NCBI GenBank assembly: GCA_965213545.1
Contig: CBDBZL010000002.1
Coordinates: forward strand, 434,001-498,000
Origin: CBDBZL01 sp965213545
GTDB lineage: Bacteria; Pseudomonadota; Alphaproteobacteria; Sphingomonadales; Sphingomonadaceae
Direction of reading: 5' to 3'
DNA length: 64,000 bases
Each line of letters opens with the position of its first letter. Within the stretch, counting starts at the first letter, position 1. Below, piece after piece: positions 33,029-41,647 of the stretch. Position numbers and translations under genes: made by a program. A model generated the notes under the pieces. It ran no database searches. It saw nothing but the letters and a program-made list of their open reading frames with translations, and had not been told where the DNA came from.

Positions 33029-34228
33029 ATGCTGGGCGCCACGCTTCTGCTCGCCATGCGCGAAATCCGCCGGCATCTGCTGCGAAGCTTCCTGACCACG
33101 CTGGGCATCATCATCGGTGTCGCCGCGGTCATCACCATGGTGACGCTGGGCCGCAGCCTTACCGCCAGCGTGCAGGAGGATATCTCGGGCCTGGGTTCGG
33201 ACAGCCTCATCGTCTTTCCGTTGAGTGTGGACGACGGCCCGCCCCGCGCCTTCGAACAGGAAGACGTGCGTGCCGTCCAGGGGCAGATCGCCGGGGTCGT
33301 CGGCGCGGCGGGCACGGTCAACGCATCGGCAACGGTGTTCTACAACGGGCAGGACTGGGACACCGGCATCCAAGGCGCGGACAACGCCTATTTCGCCGCG
33401 CAGGACATCGAGATCGCCGAAGGCCGCGCGTTCAGCCAGAGCGAGGAAAGCGCGGGCCAGAACGTCTGTCTGCTTGGTCCCACGATTGTCGAGGAGCTGT
33501 TTCTCGACAACGACAATCCACTGGGCGCCGAGCTCAGGCTCGATGCGGTGCCATGCACGGTGATCGGCGTGCTCGAGGAACGCAGCTCCTCGCCCGGCGC
33601 GGGGAATGATGCGAACAATGTCGTCTTCATGCCACTGAAGACCGCGCAGCGCCGCTTCACCGGCAATGACGACATCCAGTTCTTCGTGATCAAGTACGAT
33701 CCCTTCTATTCCACCGTGCTGCTGCAATCCTCGCTGATCGACCTCTTGCGCGAGCGGCGCGTGCTTCAGGAGGGCGAGGAGAACGATTTCGACATCGTCG
33801 ATACCGCCGATATCAACGAGACGGTCAATTCAGTGACCGGGGTGATGACCGCGGTGGTGACCGCGATTGCTGCGATCAGCCTGCTGGTGGGCGGAATCGG
33901 CATCATGAATATCATGTTGGTGAGCGTGACCGAGCGCACGCGCGAGATCGGCATCCGCCTGGCGATCGGGGCACTTGCCCGCGAGGTGCGGCTCCAGTTT
34001 TTGACCGAGGCGGTGGTGCTGTGCTGTTTCGGCGGCCTCGTCGGGATTGGCCTGGCACTAGGTCTGTCGGTGCTGCTGGCAGGGGTGATCGAGATCCCCT
34101 TCCTGTTCGACCCCGCAGTGAATATCGGCAGCTTCCTGTTTTCCGCGGTGATGGGCATCATCTTCGGCTACTACCCCGCCCACCGCGCCTCGCAGCTCGA
34201 TCCCATCGATGCGCTGCGACATGAATAG
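33029..34228 (+). CDS. MacB/FtsX-type ABC transporter permease
   Basis: 399 residues. An N-terminal helix (ITTLGIIIGVAAVITMV-like region, about 20-45) follows the family's AMREIRRHLLRSFLTTLG start. A large periplasmic MacB domain (about 50-270) comes next, then three C-terminal helices with the FtsX/MacB signature VTERTREIGIRLAIGA and a final IFGYYPAHRASQLDPIDAL. The substrate is not predictable; relatives export peptides, lipopeptides or macrolides. It ends the efflux operon, 21 bp from the convergent pirin gene. Confidence 0.94.
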   Translation: MLGATLLLAMREIRRHLLRSFLTTLGIIIGVAAVITMVTLGRSLTASVQEDISGLGSDSLIVFPLSVDDGPPRAFEQEDVRAVQGQIAGVVGAAGTVNASATVFYNGQDWDTGIQGADNAYFAAQDIEIAEGRAFSQSEESAGQNVCLLGPTIVEELFLDNDNPLGAELRLDAVPCTVIGVLEERSSSPGAGNDANNVVFMPLKTAQRRFTGNDDIQFFVIKYDPFYSTVLLQSSLIDLLRERRVLQEGEENDFDIVDTADINETVNSVTGVMTAVVTAIAAISLLVGGIGIMNIMLVSVTERTREIGIRLAIGALAREVRLQFLTEAVVLCCFGGLVGIGLALGLSVLLAGVIEIPFLFDPAVNIGSFLFSAVMGIIFGYYPAHRASQLDPIDALRHE

Positions 34229-34249
34229 TGGGCGGGGGTGCCGGCGGGA

Positions 34250-34945
34250 CTAGGCGCTGTCCACCAGCAGCAGTTCGCTATCCTCAAGCGCGGTGATGCT
34301 GAACGAAGGCAGATCGGTGATGGCGGCTCCATCGCGCGCATCGAGCCGAATGCTGGACAGCTCGAGCGCGCCCGTTGCGGGAACAAGATAAGCCTTGCGC
34401 CCCGGCGCGAGCGCGTAGTCGAGCGCCTCGCCTGCGGGCAGCGTCGCACCAAGGACGCGGGCGTCGGCATTGGTCGAAAGCGCGCCATCATCCGCACGAC
34501 CGCTGGCAAGCGGCACCAGGCGACCGGCGCGATCCGCCTTGGGAAAAGGACGCGCGTCCCAGGCGGGGCGCACCCCTTTGCGATCAGGCATGATCCACAG
34601 CTGGAAGATGCGCGTTTCCTCGTCCTCGCGATTATATTCGGCATGGGTGATGCCGGTGCCCGCGCTCATCACCTGGACATCGCCCGCCTCGGTGCGGCCC
34701 TTGTTGCCCAGGTCGTCCTCGTGCGTGATCGCGCCCGAGCGCACGTAGGTGATGATCTCCATGTCGCGGTGCGAATGCGGCGGGAAACCCGAATGCGCGG
34801 CGATGACGTCATCGTTCCAGACGCGCAGCTTGCCCCACTGGAGCCGCTTCGGGTCATGGTAGTCGGCAAAGGAGAAATGGAAGCGGGTGTCGAGCCAGCC
34901 ATGGTCGTTGCGATGGAGGCTGGCGAAGGGGCGGTGCTCGATCAT
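34250..34945 (-). CDS. Pirin-family bicupin protein
   Basis: 231 residues with AAGGA 7 bases before the ATG. The metal site typical of bacterial pirins is complete: His57 and His59 in PPHSHRDMEI, then His101 and Glu103 in GITHAEYN. Bacterial pirins such as YhhW have quercetinase activity in vitro; others act as redox sensors or regulators. It lies 93 bp after the fah stop on the same strand, so it may be a last gene of the tyrosine-degradation operon, though pirins are not a known part of that pathway. Confidence 0.9.
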   Translation of the reverse strand: MIEHRPFASLHRNDHGWLDTRFHFSFADYHDPKRLQWGKLRVWNDDVIAAHSGFPPHSHRDMEIITYVRSGAITHEDDLGNKGRTEAGDVQVMSAGTGITHAEYNREDEETRIFQLWIMPDRKGVRPAWDARPFPKADRAGRLVPLASGRADDGALSTNADARVLGATLPAGEALDYALAPGRKAYLVPATGALELSSIRLDARDGAAITDLPSFSITALEDSELLLVDSA

Positions 34946-35038
34946 GATATCGTCCTTGAAGGCTTGCAGGTGCCGTTCCGATATGGGGATCGTGTCAAGG
35001 CCGGGCGCGGTGCGGCCCCTGCCCCGGCGCCGCTGCGA

Positions 35039-36046
35039 TCAGCCGGAAACCACTTCCTGCTCGATCGCCCCGAAGATCGACTTGCCCGCCTTGTCCTTCA
35101 TCTCGATCCGCACCGTGTCGCCGGGCCGCATAAAGGGGGTGGCTGCCTGGCCGGTGGCGATGGTCTCGATCATCCGGATTTCGGCGATGCACGAATAGCC
35201 GCGCCCGCCTTCGGCCACCGGCCTGCCCGCGCCGCCGTCCTTGCCCTTGTTGGAGATGGTCCCCGAGCCGATGATGGTGCCTGCGCCCAGGTTGCGCGTC
35301 ATCGCCGCGTGGGCGACCAGATCGGCCAGGCTGAAGGTGGCATCCTCGCCCACCTCCGCGCGGCCGAAGGGCTGGCCGTTGTAATCCACCATCAACGGCA
35401 GGCGGATGAGATTGCCCGACCATGCCTCGCCCAGCTCATCGGGCGTAACCGCCACGGGCGAGAAGGCGGTGGCGGGCTTGGACTGGAAGAACCCGAAGCC
35501 CTTGGCCAGCTCGCCGGGAATGAGCCCGCGAAGGCTCACATCATTGACCAGCATCAGCAGCTTGATGTGCCCCGCCGCCACGTCCGGCGACACGCCAATC
35601 GGGACGTCGTCGGTGATGCAGGCGACCTCGCCCTCCATGTCGCAGCCCCATGCCTGGTCAGCGAGCGGGATCAGTGCTCGCGGCGCCAGAAAATCATCCG
35701 AGCCGCCCTGGTAGATCAACGGGTCGGTATAGAAGCTGTCGGGCACCTCGGCACCCCGCGCGCGTCGCACCAGTTCGACGTGATTGATATAGGCCGAACC
35801 ATCCGCCCACTGATACGCGCGTGGAAGCGGCGAATGCGCGTCGTGCTCGTGGAACCGCTCGGTGGGCACGCTCTGGTGCTCGACATCGCGATAAAGCGCC
35901 TCGAGCTTGGGAGAGCATTCGGCCCAATCGTCGAGCGCCGCTTGGAGCGTGGGGGCAATCGCCTGCGCGGATGAGTAGCGGGTGATGTCCTTGGAGACGA
36001 CGACAAGCTTACCGTCGCGGCCATGCTTGAGACTGGCGAGTTTCAT
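35039..36046 (-). CDS. Fumarylacetoacetate hydrolase family protein
   Basis: 335 residues from the ATG at 36046, preceded by GGGGAG 8 bases upstream and overlapping the maiA stop (ATGA). In the homogentisate pathway this step cleaves fumarylacetoacetate to fumarate and acetoacetate. FAH-fold metal-binding features are visible: YQGGSDDFLAPRALIPL, GCDMEGEVACITDDVP (acidic ligands), LLMLVNDVSLRGL and GTIIGSGTISNKG. The family also includes other C-C hydrolases and isomerases, so fah is assigned mainly from context with hppD and maiA. Confidence 0.9.
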   Translation of the reverse strand: MKLASLKHGRDGKLVVVSKDITRYSSAQAIAPTLQAALDDWAECSPKLEALYRDVEHQSVPTERFHEHDAHSPLPRAYQWADGSAYINHVELVRRARGAEVPDSFYTDPLIYQGGSDDFLAPRALIPLADQAWGCDMEGEVACITDDVPIGVSPDVAAGHIKLLMLVNDVSLRGLIPGELAKGFGFFQSKPATAFSPVAVTPDELGEAWSGNLIRLPLMVDYNGQPFGRAEVGEDATFSLADLVAHAAMTRNLGAGTIIGSGTISNKGKDGGAGRPVAEGGRGYSCIAEIRMIETIATGQAATPFMRPGDTVRIEMKDKAGKSIFGAIEQEVVSG

Positions 36047-36696
36047 GTGCTGTGCTCCCCCCGCGGCGCGTCGGGCTGGTTGTCCGGATGAGCGCGCTCG
36101 AACGAGACAAGCGCGTTGCAGGCGGTTTCGATCCGGACCATCCGCGGCATTGCGTCCAGATCGAAGGCGAAGCGCCGTGCATTGTAGAGCTGGGGGATCA
36201 GCACAATCTCGAACAAGCCGGGCTTGTCGAACAAGAAATCGCCTGTCCCCAACGCCTTGAGCCGCGCTTCGAGCGGAACGAGCGTAACCGCCAGCCAGTG
36301 GTGATACCAAGTGTCGACCGCGTCCTGGGTCTGGCCCATCTCGCGCTTGAGATATTGCAGAACCCTGAGATTGAGCGGCGCGTGCACTTCGCTGGCGATG
36401 GCGTGGGAAAGCTCGCGCGCGGTGAAGCGCTGCTCGATGTCCGGAGGCAGGAGCGGCCGAGTGTCGGGGTAGGCCTCATCGAGCCACTCCAGGATGGCGA
36501 GCGACTGCGTCCGGTCATGCCCCGCAGCCTCAAGCAGGGGCACGCCGCCAAACGGATTGCGCTTGAGGTAGGGATCGGCCCGGTGCGCTCCCGCCGCAAG
36601 GTCGACCGGCTGGTTCTCGTAATCGATGCCCTTGAGTGCCAGCGCGATCCTCAGCCGATAGCTGGTCGAACTGCGCCAGTAGCCATGCAGCTTCAC
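36043..36696 (-). CDS. maiA: Maleylacetoacetate isomerase (zeta-class glutathione transferase)
   Basis: 217 residues from a GTG at 36696, which overlaps the stop of the VOC gene (GTGA). The GST zeta signature RSSTSYRLRIALALKG (about 8-23) contains the Ser/Ser-x-Ser active-site motif; NPFGGVPLLE and an all-helical C-terminal domain follow. The enzyme isomerises 4-maleylacetoacetate to 4-fumarylacetoacetate with glutathione as cofactor. It lies between the VOC gene and fah with 4-base overlaps on both sides, consistent with stepwise tyrosine breakdown. Confidence 0.93.
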   Translation of the reverse strand: MKLHGYWRSSTSYRLRIALALKGIDYENQPVDLAAGAHRADPYLKRNPFGGVPLLEAAGHDRTQSLAILEWLDEAYPDTRPLLPPDIEQRFTARELSHAIASEVHAPLNLRVLQYLKREMGQTQDAVDTWYHHWLAVTLVPLEARLKALGTGDFLFDKPGLFEIVLIPQLYNARRFAFDLDAMPRMVRIETACNALVSFERAHPDNQPDAPRGEHST

Positions 36697-37256
36697 GCCT
36701 CTTGCGCAATCTTCTCGTGCAGCCAGGCGGCATGGCGCGGGGCGCGCTTGGTCCGGTCCCATTCGTCAAGCATGTCGTCCGCCACCGCGCGCAATTGCGC
36801 CATCTGCTCGGGCGTGCCGATATCGGCAGCAAGCTCGATGCGGTGACCATTGGGATCAAAGAAGTAGATCGACTTGAAGATCCCGTGATGCGTGGGGCCG
36901 AGAACCTCCATCCCCAGGCTCTCCAGATGCGCTTTGGTCGCCAGAAGCTCGTCCATCGAGCCCGAACGAAAGGCGATGTGCTGGACCCATCTGGGTGTCT
37001 TCTCATCGCGCCCCATGGCCTCTTTGGTGGGCAGTTCGAAGAAGGCGAGCACGTTGCCGTTTCCCGCTTCGAGGAAGACATGCATGTAGGGGTCGGGCTC
37101 GCCGGTCGAGGGCACCTTGTCCTCGGCGATGGCGAGCTGGAAGGTCATACCCAGCGCGCGGCGATAGAAATCCACCGTCTGCTTGGCGTCCAGACAGCGA
37201 TAGGCAACATGGTGAACGCCATGCAGCGGCGGGATGGCGGAACCTGTATGCATCAC
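36693..37256 (-). CDS. VOC (glyoxalase/dioxygenase-fold) protein in the tyrosine operon
   Basis: 187 residues; a GTG at 37256 overlaps the hppD stop (GTGA), with an ATG one codon later. A single vicinal-oxygen-chelate module has probable metal ligands in LHGVHHVAYRC (His), WVQHIAFRS (His) and DPNGHRIELAAD (Glu), plus YMHVFLEAGNGNVLAFFELP. A helical C-terminal extension (about 140-187) follows. The catalytic role is unknown to me. It is not homogentisate 1,2-dioxygenase, which is a larger cupin. Its place between hppD and maiA makes a role in the pathway likely; alternatives are a lyase or dioxygenase acting on a ring-derived intermediate. Confidence 0.85.
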   Translation of the reverse strand: MMHTGSAIPPLHGVHHVAYRCLDAKQTVDFYRRALGMTFQLAIAEDKVPSTGEPDPYMHVFLEAGNGNVLAFFELPTKEAMGRDEKTPRWVQHIAFRSGSMDELLATKAHLESLGMEVLGPTHHGIFKSIYFFDPNGHRIELAADIGTPEQMAQLRAVADDMLDEWDRTKRAPRHAAWLHEKIAQEA

Positions 37257-38380
37257 GCGTCCTCCTCCACCTTGAGCGCGCCACGTTTGATCTGATCGCG
37301 CTCGAGGCTCTCGAACAGGGCCTTGAAATTGCCCTCGCCAAAGCCCTCGTCGCCCTTCCTCTGAATGAACTCGAAGAATACCGGGCCAACCTGCGCCTCG
37401 GCGAAGATCTGGAGCAGCAGGCGCGGTTGCCCGTGTGTGCCGTCCTTGCCCAGCGTGGTGCCATCGAGCAGAATGCCGCGCATGCGAAGCTTGTCCACCG
37501 CCTCGCCATGGCCGGGCAGGCGCTCCTCGAGCATCTCGTAATAGGTCTCGGGCGGGGCGGTCATGAACGGGACGCCCAGCTTCTTGAGCCGGTCCCAGGC
37601 GGCGAACAGGTCATCGGTGATGAGCGCGATATGCTGGATGCCCTCGCCGTTGAACTGGCGCAGGAACTCCTCGATCTGGCCCTTTCCACCCTCGCCTTCC
37701 TCGTTGAGCGGAATGCGGATCTTGCCATCGGGTGCGGTCAGCGCGCGCGAGGTGAGCCCGGTATATTCGCCCTTGATATCGAAAAAGCGGATTTCGCGGA
37801 AATTGAACAGCGTTTCATAATAATCCGCCCAGAACCTCATCCGGCCCGAATAGACATTGTGCGTCAGATGATCGATCTTGTGGAAGCCCGCGCCCACCGG
37901 ATGCCGGTCGACGCCGGGCAGATATTCGAAATCGATGTCGTAAATGGACAAGGCGGGCTCGCCGTCAGCAGGGGCGTCCTCGTCGGCATAGCGGTCGACC
38001 AGATAGAGAATGGCGCCGCCGATGCCGCGGATTGCCGGAATGCAAAGCTCCATCGGTCCGGTCTCCACCGCGACGGGCTCGGCACCCTGTTCCAGCAGAT
38101 GGTCCCAAGCCTTGGCCGCATCGCGCACCCTGAAAGCCATGCCACAGGCGCTGGGTCCATGTTCGCGGGCAAAATACCAGGCGGCGCTGCGGGGCTGGTA
38201 GTTGGCGATCAGGTTGATCCCGCCCTGGCGCCACAGATGCACGTCCTTGGAGCGGTGGCGGGCGATGCGGGTGAAGCCCATCGCCTCGAACACCGGCTCG
38301 AGCACGCCCTTCTCCGGCGCGCAGAACTCGACGAACTCGAACCCGTCGAGCCCGGCGGGATTGTCGAACAGGTCGGCCAT
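37253..38380 (-). CDS. hppD: 4-Hydroxyphenylpyruvate dioxygenase
   Basis: 375 residues with GGAG 8 bases before the ATG. It converts 4-hydroxyphenylpyruvate to homogentisate with Fe(II) and O2. The two VOC domains are present and the iron ligands are in place: His171 in IDHLTHNV, His250 in IQHIALITDD and Glu337 in VFFEFIQRKGDEGFGEGNF. The C-terminal gating helix around EGFGEGNFKALFES is intact. It is the first gene of hppD-VOC-maiA-fah, all overlapping by 4 bases. Homogentisate 1,2-dioxygenase, the next step, is missing here and must be encoded elsewhere. Confidence 0.97.
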   Translation of the reverse strand: MADLFDNPAGLDGFEFVEFCAPEKGVLEPVFEAMGFTRIARHRSKDVHLWRQGGINLIANYQPRSAAWYFAREHGPSACGMAFRVRDAAKAWDHLLEQGAEPVAVETGPMELCIPAIRGIGGAILYLVDRYADEDAPADGEPALSIYDIDFEYLPGVDRHPVGAGFHKIDHLTHNVYSGRMRFWADYYETLFNFREIRFFDIKGEYTGLTSRALTAPDGKIRIPLNEEGEGGKGQIEEFLRQFNGEGIQHIALITDDLFAAWDRLKKLGVPFMTAPPETYYEMLEERLPGHGEAVDKLRMRGILLDGTTLGKDGTHGQPRLLLQIFAEAQVGPVFFEFIQRKGDEGFGEGNFKALFESLERDQIKRGALKVEEDA

Positions 38381-38402
38381 TGATGTGCTCCTCGGGTAAT
38401 CT

Positions 38403-38418
38403 GGTTGCAGTTGTAACC
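38403..38418. promoter_or_regulatory. Imperfect palindrome upstream of hppD, candidate operator
   Basis: GGTTGCAGTTGTAACC (38403-38418) is a 16-base inverted repeat with 6 of 8 positions paired, 23 bp upstream of the hppD start in the 156-bp gap to the TetR gene. It is a possible regulator site for the tyrosine operon; no cognate regulator is identified. Confidence 0.4.
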
Positions 38419-38536
38419 GAATGCGCAGGCGATCGCAATGCGGCCCGTCGTCCTCGACAACCTGGCTGAAGAGCGCAGGGTTCCGGTCGGCATGATACGC
38501 GGTCTGGCCGAGCCAGGCACGACCCCGCGGGACATC

Positions 38537-39163
38537 CTAGGGTTTGCGTGTGATACCATCGCGCAGGATCGAGTTGGCTGCCTCTGCCACCTCGCCCGCC
38601 GCCATGTCCTGATCCCAGACTGCATAGCGCAGGCCGAGGAAGACGTTCATTCCCATGATCGCCCAGGCGTGGGCCTCGCCCAGGTCGTCGCGCAATGCGC
38701 CAGCGGCTGCGCCACGCCTGAGCCGTTCGCCGATGCGCGCGGCGGTGGAGCGGTAATGCGCCCGGTAACTTTCGGGATCGACGAACTCCGCCTCGTCGAT
38801 GATCCGGTAGATTTCCTTGTGTTCGCGGGCGAAGGCCAGGAAACCCGCCAATGCCTCGCGTTCGATCGACAGCGGATCGAGCGCCGGCCTATTCGCCTTG
38901 GCGGCCGCCTCACGCACCTTGTCTCCCATGTCGCGCACGAGGGCGCGGAACAGCTCGTCCTTGCTGGGGAAATAGGTGTAGAAACTGCCGAGCGCGATGC
39001 CCGCACGGGCGGTGATCGAGCTGATCGAAGCCTCGTGAAATCCCTTCTCGCCGAATTCGCCGGCAGCCGCGTCCAGCAGACGCCGCTGCGTGCGCCGCCC
39101 GCGCTCGGTGCGCGGCTGCTTCGTCCCATCGCTTGCCAACGGCTTGGGGATGTTCGTTGCCAT
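38537..39163 (-). CDS. TetR-family transcriptional regulator
   Basis: 208 residues. The N-terminal TetR DNA-binding domain is clear: RRTQRRLLDAAAGEFGEKGF, then ASISSITARAGIALGSFYTYF with the helix-turn-helix, then PSKDELF. The C-terminal ligand-binding helices (about 90-208) are generic. It is divergent from the TonB receptor gene with a 118-bp gap holding a strong palindrome (39206-39227), so it most likely represses that receptor-hydrolase-MFS operon and itself. It is oriented toward hppD but separated from it by 156 bp, so control of the tyrosine operon is possible but less favoured. Confidence 0.93.
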   Translation of the reverse strand: MATNIPKPLASDGTKQPRTERGRRTQRRLLDAAAGEFGEKGFHEASISSITARAGIALGSFYTYFPSKDELFRALVRDMGDKVREAAAKANRPALDPLSIEREALAGFLAFAREHKEIYRIIDEAEFVDPESYRAHYRSTAARIGERLRRGAAAGALRDDLGEAHAWAIMGMNVFLGLRYAVWDQDMAAGEVAEAANSILRDGITRKP

Positions 39164-39205
39164 CGCGCAACGCCTTGGCGCAATTTCGACACCCCGCCAA
39201 CAACC

Positions 39206-39227
39206 AAGTTGAAATCCGGTTCAACTT
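39206..39227. promoter_or_regulatory. TetR-type operator between regulator and TonB receptor
   Basis: AAGTTGAA (39206-39213) and TTCAACTT (39220-39227) form a perfect 8-base inverted repeat around a 6-base spacer, 22 bp in all. It lies in the 118-bp gap between the divergent TetR gene and the receptor gene, 43 bp from the TetR ATG. Size and position are typical for TetR-family operators. Confidence 0.72.
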
Positions 39228-39281
39228 TCAATACCGGGTTCGGCGGTCGGGATGACAGGCGTCCCCGCGCAGGAGAGAAGA

Positions 39282-41645
39282 ATGTCCCAGGTCCCGTCCC
39301 GGCTGAGCGCCACCACCGCCCTTGCCCTTGTCGCGATGGCCACGGCCATACCCGCCGGACCCGCCAGTGCGCAGAACGCCCCGCCCTCGCAGACCGATGC
39401 GGTGGGTGATGCGGAGGAGGGCGGCCAGATCATCGTCACCGCCCGTCGACGCGAGGAGCGGTTGATCGACGTGCCGGTGGCGGTGAGCAGCTTCGGCGAG
39501 GAGGAACTGCTTCAGCGCGGCGCGATCGACATCACCGAGATCGGGCAGCTGACCCCCAACACCACGCTGGAGGAATCGCGCGGCACCAATTCCACGCTAA
39601 CTGCCTTCATCCGTGGAATCGGCCAGCAGGACCCGGTATCCGGCTTTGAGCAGGGCGTGGGCATCTATCTGGATGATGTTTATCTCAACCGCCCGCAGGC
39701 AGCCGTGCTCGATATGTACGATGTCGAGCGGATCGAGGTGCTGCGCGGTCCTCAGGGCACGCTTTACGGTCGCAACACCATCGGCGGGGCGGTGAAATAT
39801 GTCACCCGCCTGCTGCCGCGCGAAGCCTCCTTCCGTCTGCGTGGCACGCTGGGCGATCACGACCGGGCCGATCTGGTCGCCAGCCTGTCGGTTCCGGTCG
39901 GCGAGGTGGCCCGGTTCGGCACCGCGGTCGCTCGTCTGTCGCGCGGCGGCTTCGGTGAGAACCTGACCACCGGCGAGGAGAACTACAATAAGGACATCAT
40001 CGCCGCGCGCGCCAGCATCGAGGCGGGTGACTATGGCGCGCCTTTCTCGATCCGCATTTCGGGCGACTATACTCACGACACCAGCAATGCGCGGGGCGGC
40101 CACCGTCTCATCCCCGGCGCGCGGTCGGGCGCACCGGTGCTGGATAATGTGTTCGACACGCGCGGCGGGTTGACCGATCCGCGCCAGGACGTGGAGGCCT
40201 ATGGCCTGTCCGCCAACCTGGCGTTCGACCTGTCGGATGCGCTGACCATCCGCTCGATCACCGGCTGGAGGAAGGACGACAGCGCCTCGCCCATCGATTT
40301 CGATGCCCTGCCCGCAGTCGATCTGGACGTGCCGGCCTTCTACAAGAACGAGCAGTTCAGCCAGGAGCTGCAACTGCTCTACGACGCCGGCCCGCTATCA
40401 GCGATTATTGGCGGCTACTATCTCGATGCCAGCGCCGACACCCAGTTCGATGTGCGCCTGTCGACCACCTTCGCGGGGTTCACCGCGTTCACCCAGGCCA
40501 ATGTCGATACCGAGACCTACGCGGTGTTCGCCGATGTGACCTATGATCTGACCGAGCAGTTCAGCGTGTCGCTGGGGGGCCGCTATACCTGGGACGAGCG
40601 GACCGCCGATATCGTTCGGCAGAACTTCCTTGGTGGCGGTTCGCCGGTGTTCGGCGGCGCGGGCATCCCCTTCGGTACGCCGAGCACCAATTTCCAGGGT
40701 TCGGAGAACTTCGACAAGTTCACCCCGCGCGTCTCGGTCAGCTTCCAGCCGACGCCCGACCACAATTTGTACGCCAGCTTCTCGCAAGGCTTCAAGGGCG
40801 GCGGCTTCGATCCGCGCGGTGTGGGGACCACCGCCCCGGCCGCGCTGCCCGGGATGCCGACCGACCAGGAGGTCACCGACTTTCTCAGCTTCGAGCCCGA
40901 ATCGGTCGACAGCTACGAGCTGGGTTACAAGGGCAGCCTGTTCGAGGGCGCGGTCTATGTCGCGCTCGCCGGCTTCTATGCCGACTACACCGACGTCCAG
41001 ATCCCCGGCTCGGTTGCCTGCACGGTGAACAACATCACCACGTTCTGCGGCATCGTCTCCAATGCCGGCAAGGCGACCTTCAAAGGCGTGGAGCTGGAGG
41101 CCGACGCGCGGCTGGGACGCGACCTTGCTGCGGCTGGCGACCGGCTCGGCCTGTCTGGGGCGCTCGGCTATATCGATGCGCAGTATGACGAGTACATCAC
41201 CAACATCGCTGGACAAGGCCCCGTGGATGTAGCCGAATTCCGCGAAGTGCAGAACACGCCCGAATTCACCGGCAGCGCGACCTTGTCCTACCTATTCCCC
41301 ACGGGCACCGGCGACCTGCTGCTCAGCACCACCGCCTCGTACCGCAGCAAGACCTTCCAGTTCGAGGTTCCCAACCCCTTCCTCGACCAGGACGGGTTTG
41401 CGCTGCTCGATGCCAGCATCGTCTATTCCACCGACGGTTTCAGTCTTGGTCTGCACGGCAAGAACCTGACCGACAAGCGGTACAAGACAAGCGGCTATAC
41501 CTTCGTCGTCGCCGATCCGGTGACCGGCGCGCTGGCTCGCGGGCCCAATGGCCAGCCGATCCCGTCGCTGGGGACCGAGGGCACGCTGACCGCTTTCTAT
41601 GGCGCCCCGCGCCAGGTGTTCGTCACCGGCATGATCGAGTTCTGA
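39282..41645 (+). CDS. TonB-dependent outer-membrane receptor
   Basis: 787 residues from ATG 39282, which has AGGAG 6 bases upstream (AGGAGAGAAGA). A signal peptide ends near GPASAQ. A TonB-box region (GQIIVTARRREERLID) is followed by the plug domain (about 60-170, including TAFIRGIGQQDPVSGFEQGV, YLDDVYLNRPQ and EVLRGPQGTLYGRNTIGGAV). The C-terminal 22-strand barrel ends in GAPRQVFVTGMIEF, with the required terminal aromatic Phe. The ligand is not predictable. Genes downstream encode a hydrolase and an MFS carrier, and a TetR regulator is divergent, so this is a substrate-uptake locus rather than a siderophore one. Confidence 0.95.
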   Translation: MSQVPSRLSATTALALVAMATAIPAGPASAQNAPPSQTDAVGDAEEGGQIIVTARRREERLIDVPVAVSSFGEEELLQRGAIDITEIGQLTPNTTLEESRGTNSTLTAFIRGIGQQDPVSGFEQGVGIYLDDVYLNRPQAAVLDMYDVERIEVLRGPQGTLYGRNTIGGAVKYVTRLLPREASFRLRGTLGDHDRADLVASLSVPVGEVARFGTAVARLSRGGFGENLTTGEENYNKDIIAARASIEAGDYGAPFSIRISGDYTHDTSNARGGHRLIPGARSGAPVLDNVFDTRGGLTDPRQDVEAYGLSANLAFDLSDALTIRSITGWRKDDSASPIDFDALPAVDLDVPAFYKNEQFSQELQLLYDAGPLSAIIGGYYLDASADTQFDVRLSTTFAGFTAFTQANVDTETYAVFADVTYDLTEQFSVSLGGRYTWDERTADIVRQNFLGGGSPVFGGAGIPFGTPSTNFQGSENFDKFTPRVSVSFQPTPDHNLYASFSQGFKGGGFDPRGVGTTAPAALPGMPTDQEVTDFLSFEPESVDSYELGYKGSLFEGAVYVALAGFYADYTDVQIPGSVACTVNNITTFCGIVSNAGKATFKGVELEADARLGRDLAAAGDRLGLSGALGYIDAQYDEYITNIAGQGPVDVAEFREVQNTPEFTGSATLSYLFPTGTGDLLLSTTASYRSKTFQFEVPNPFLDQDGFALLDASIVYSTDGFSLGLHGKNLTDKRYKTSGYTFVVADPVTGALARGPNGQPIPSLGTEGTLTAFYGAPRQVFVTGMIEF

Positions 41646-41647
41646 GC

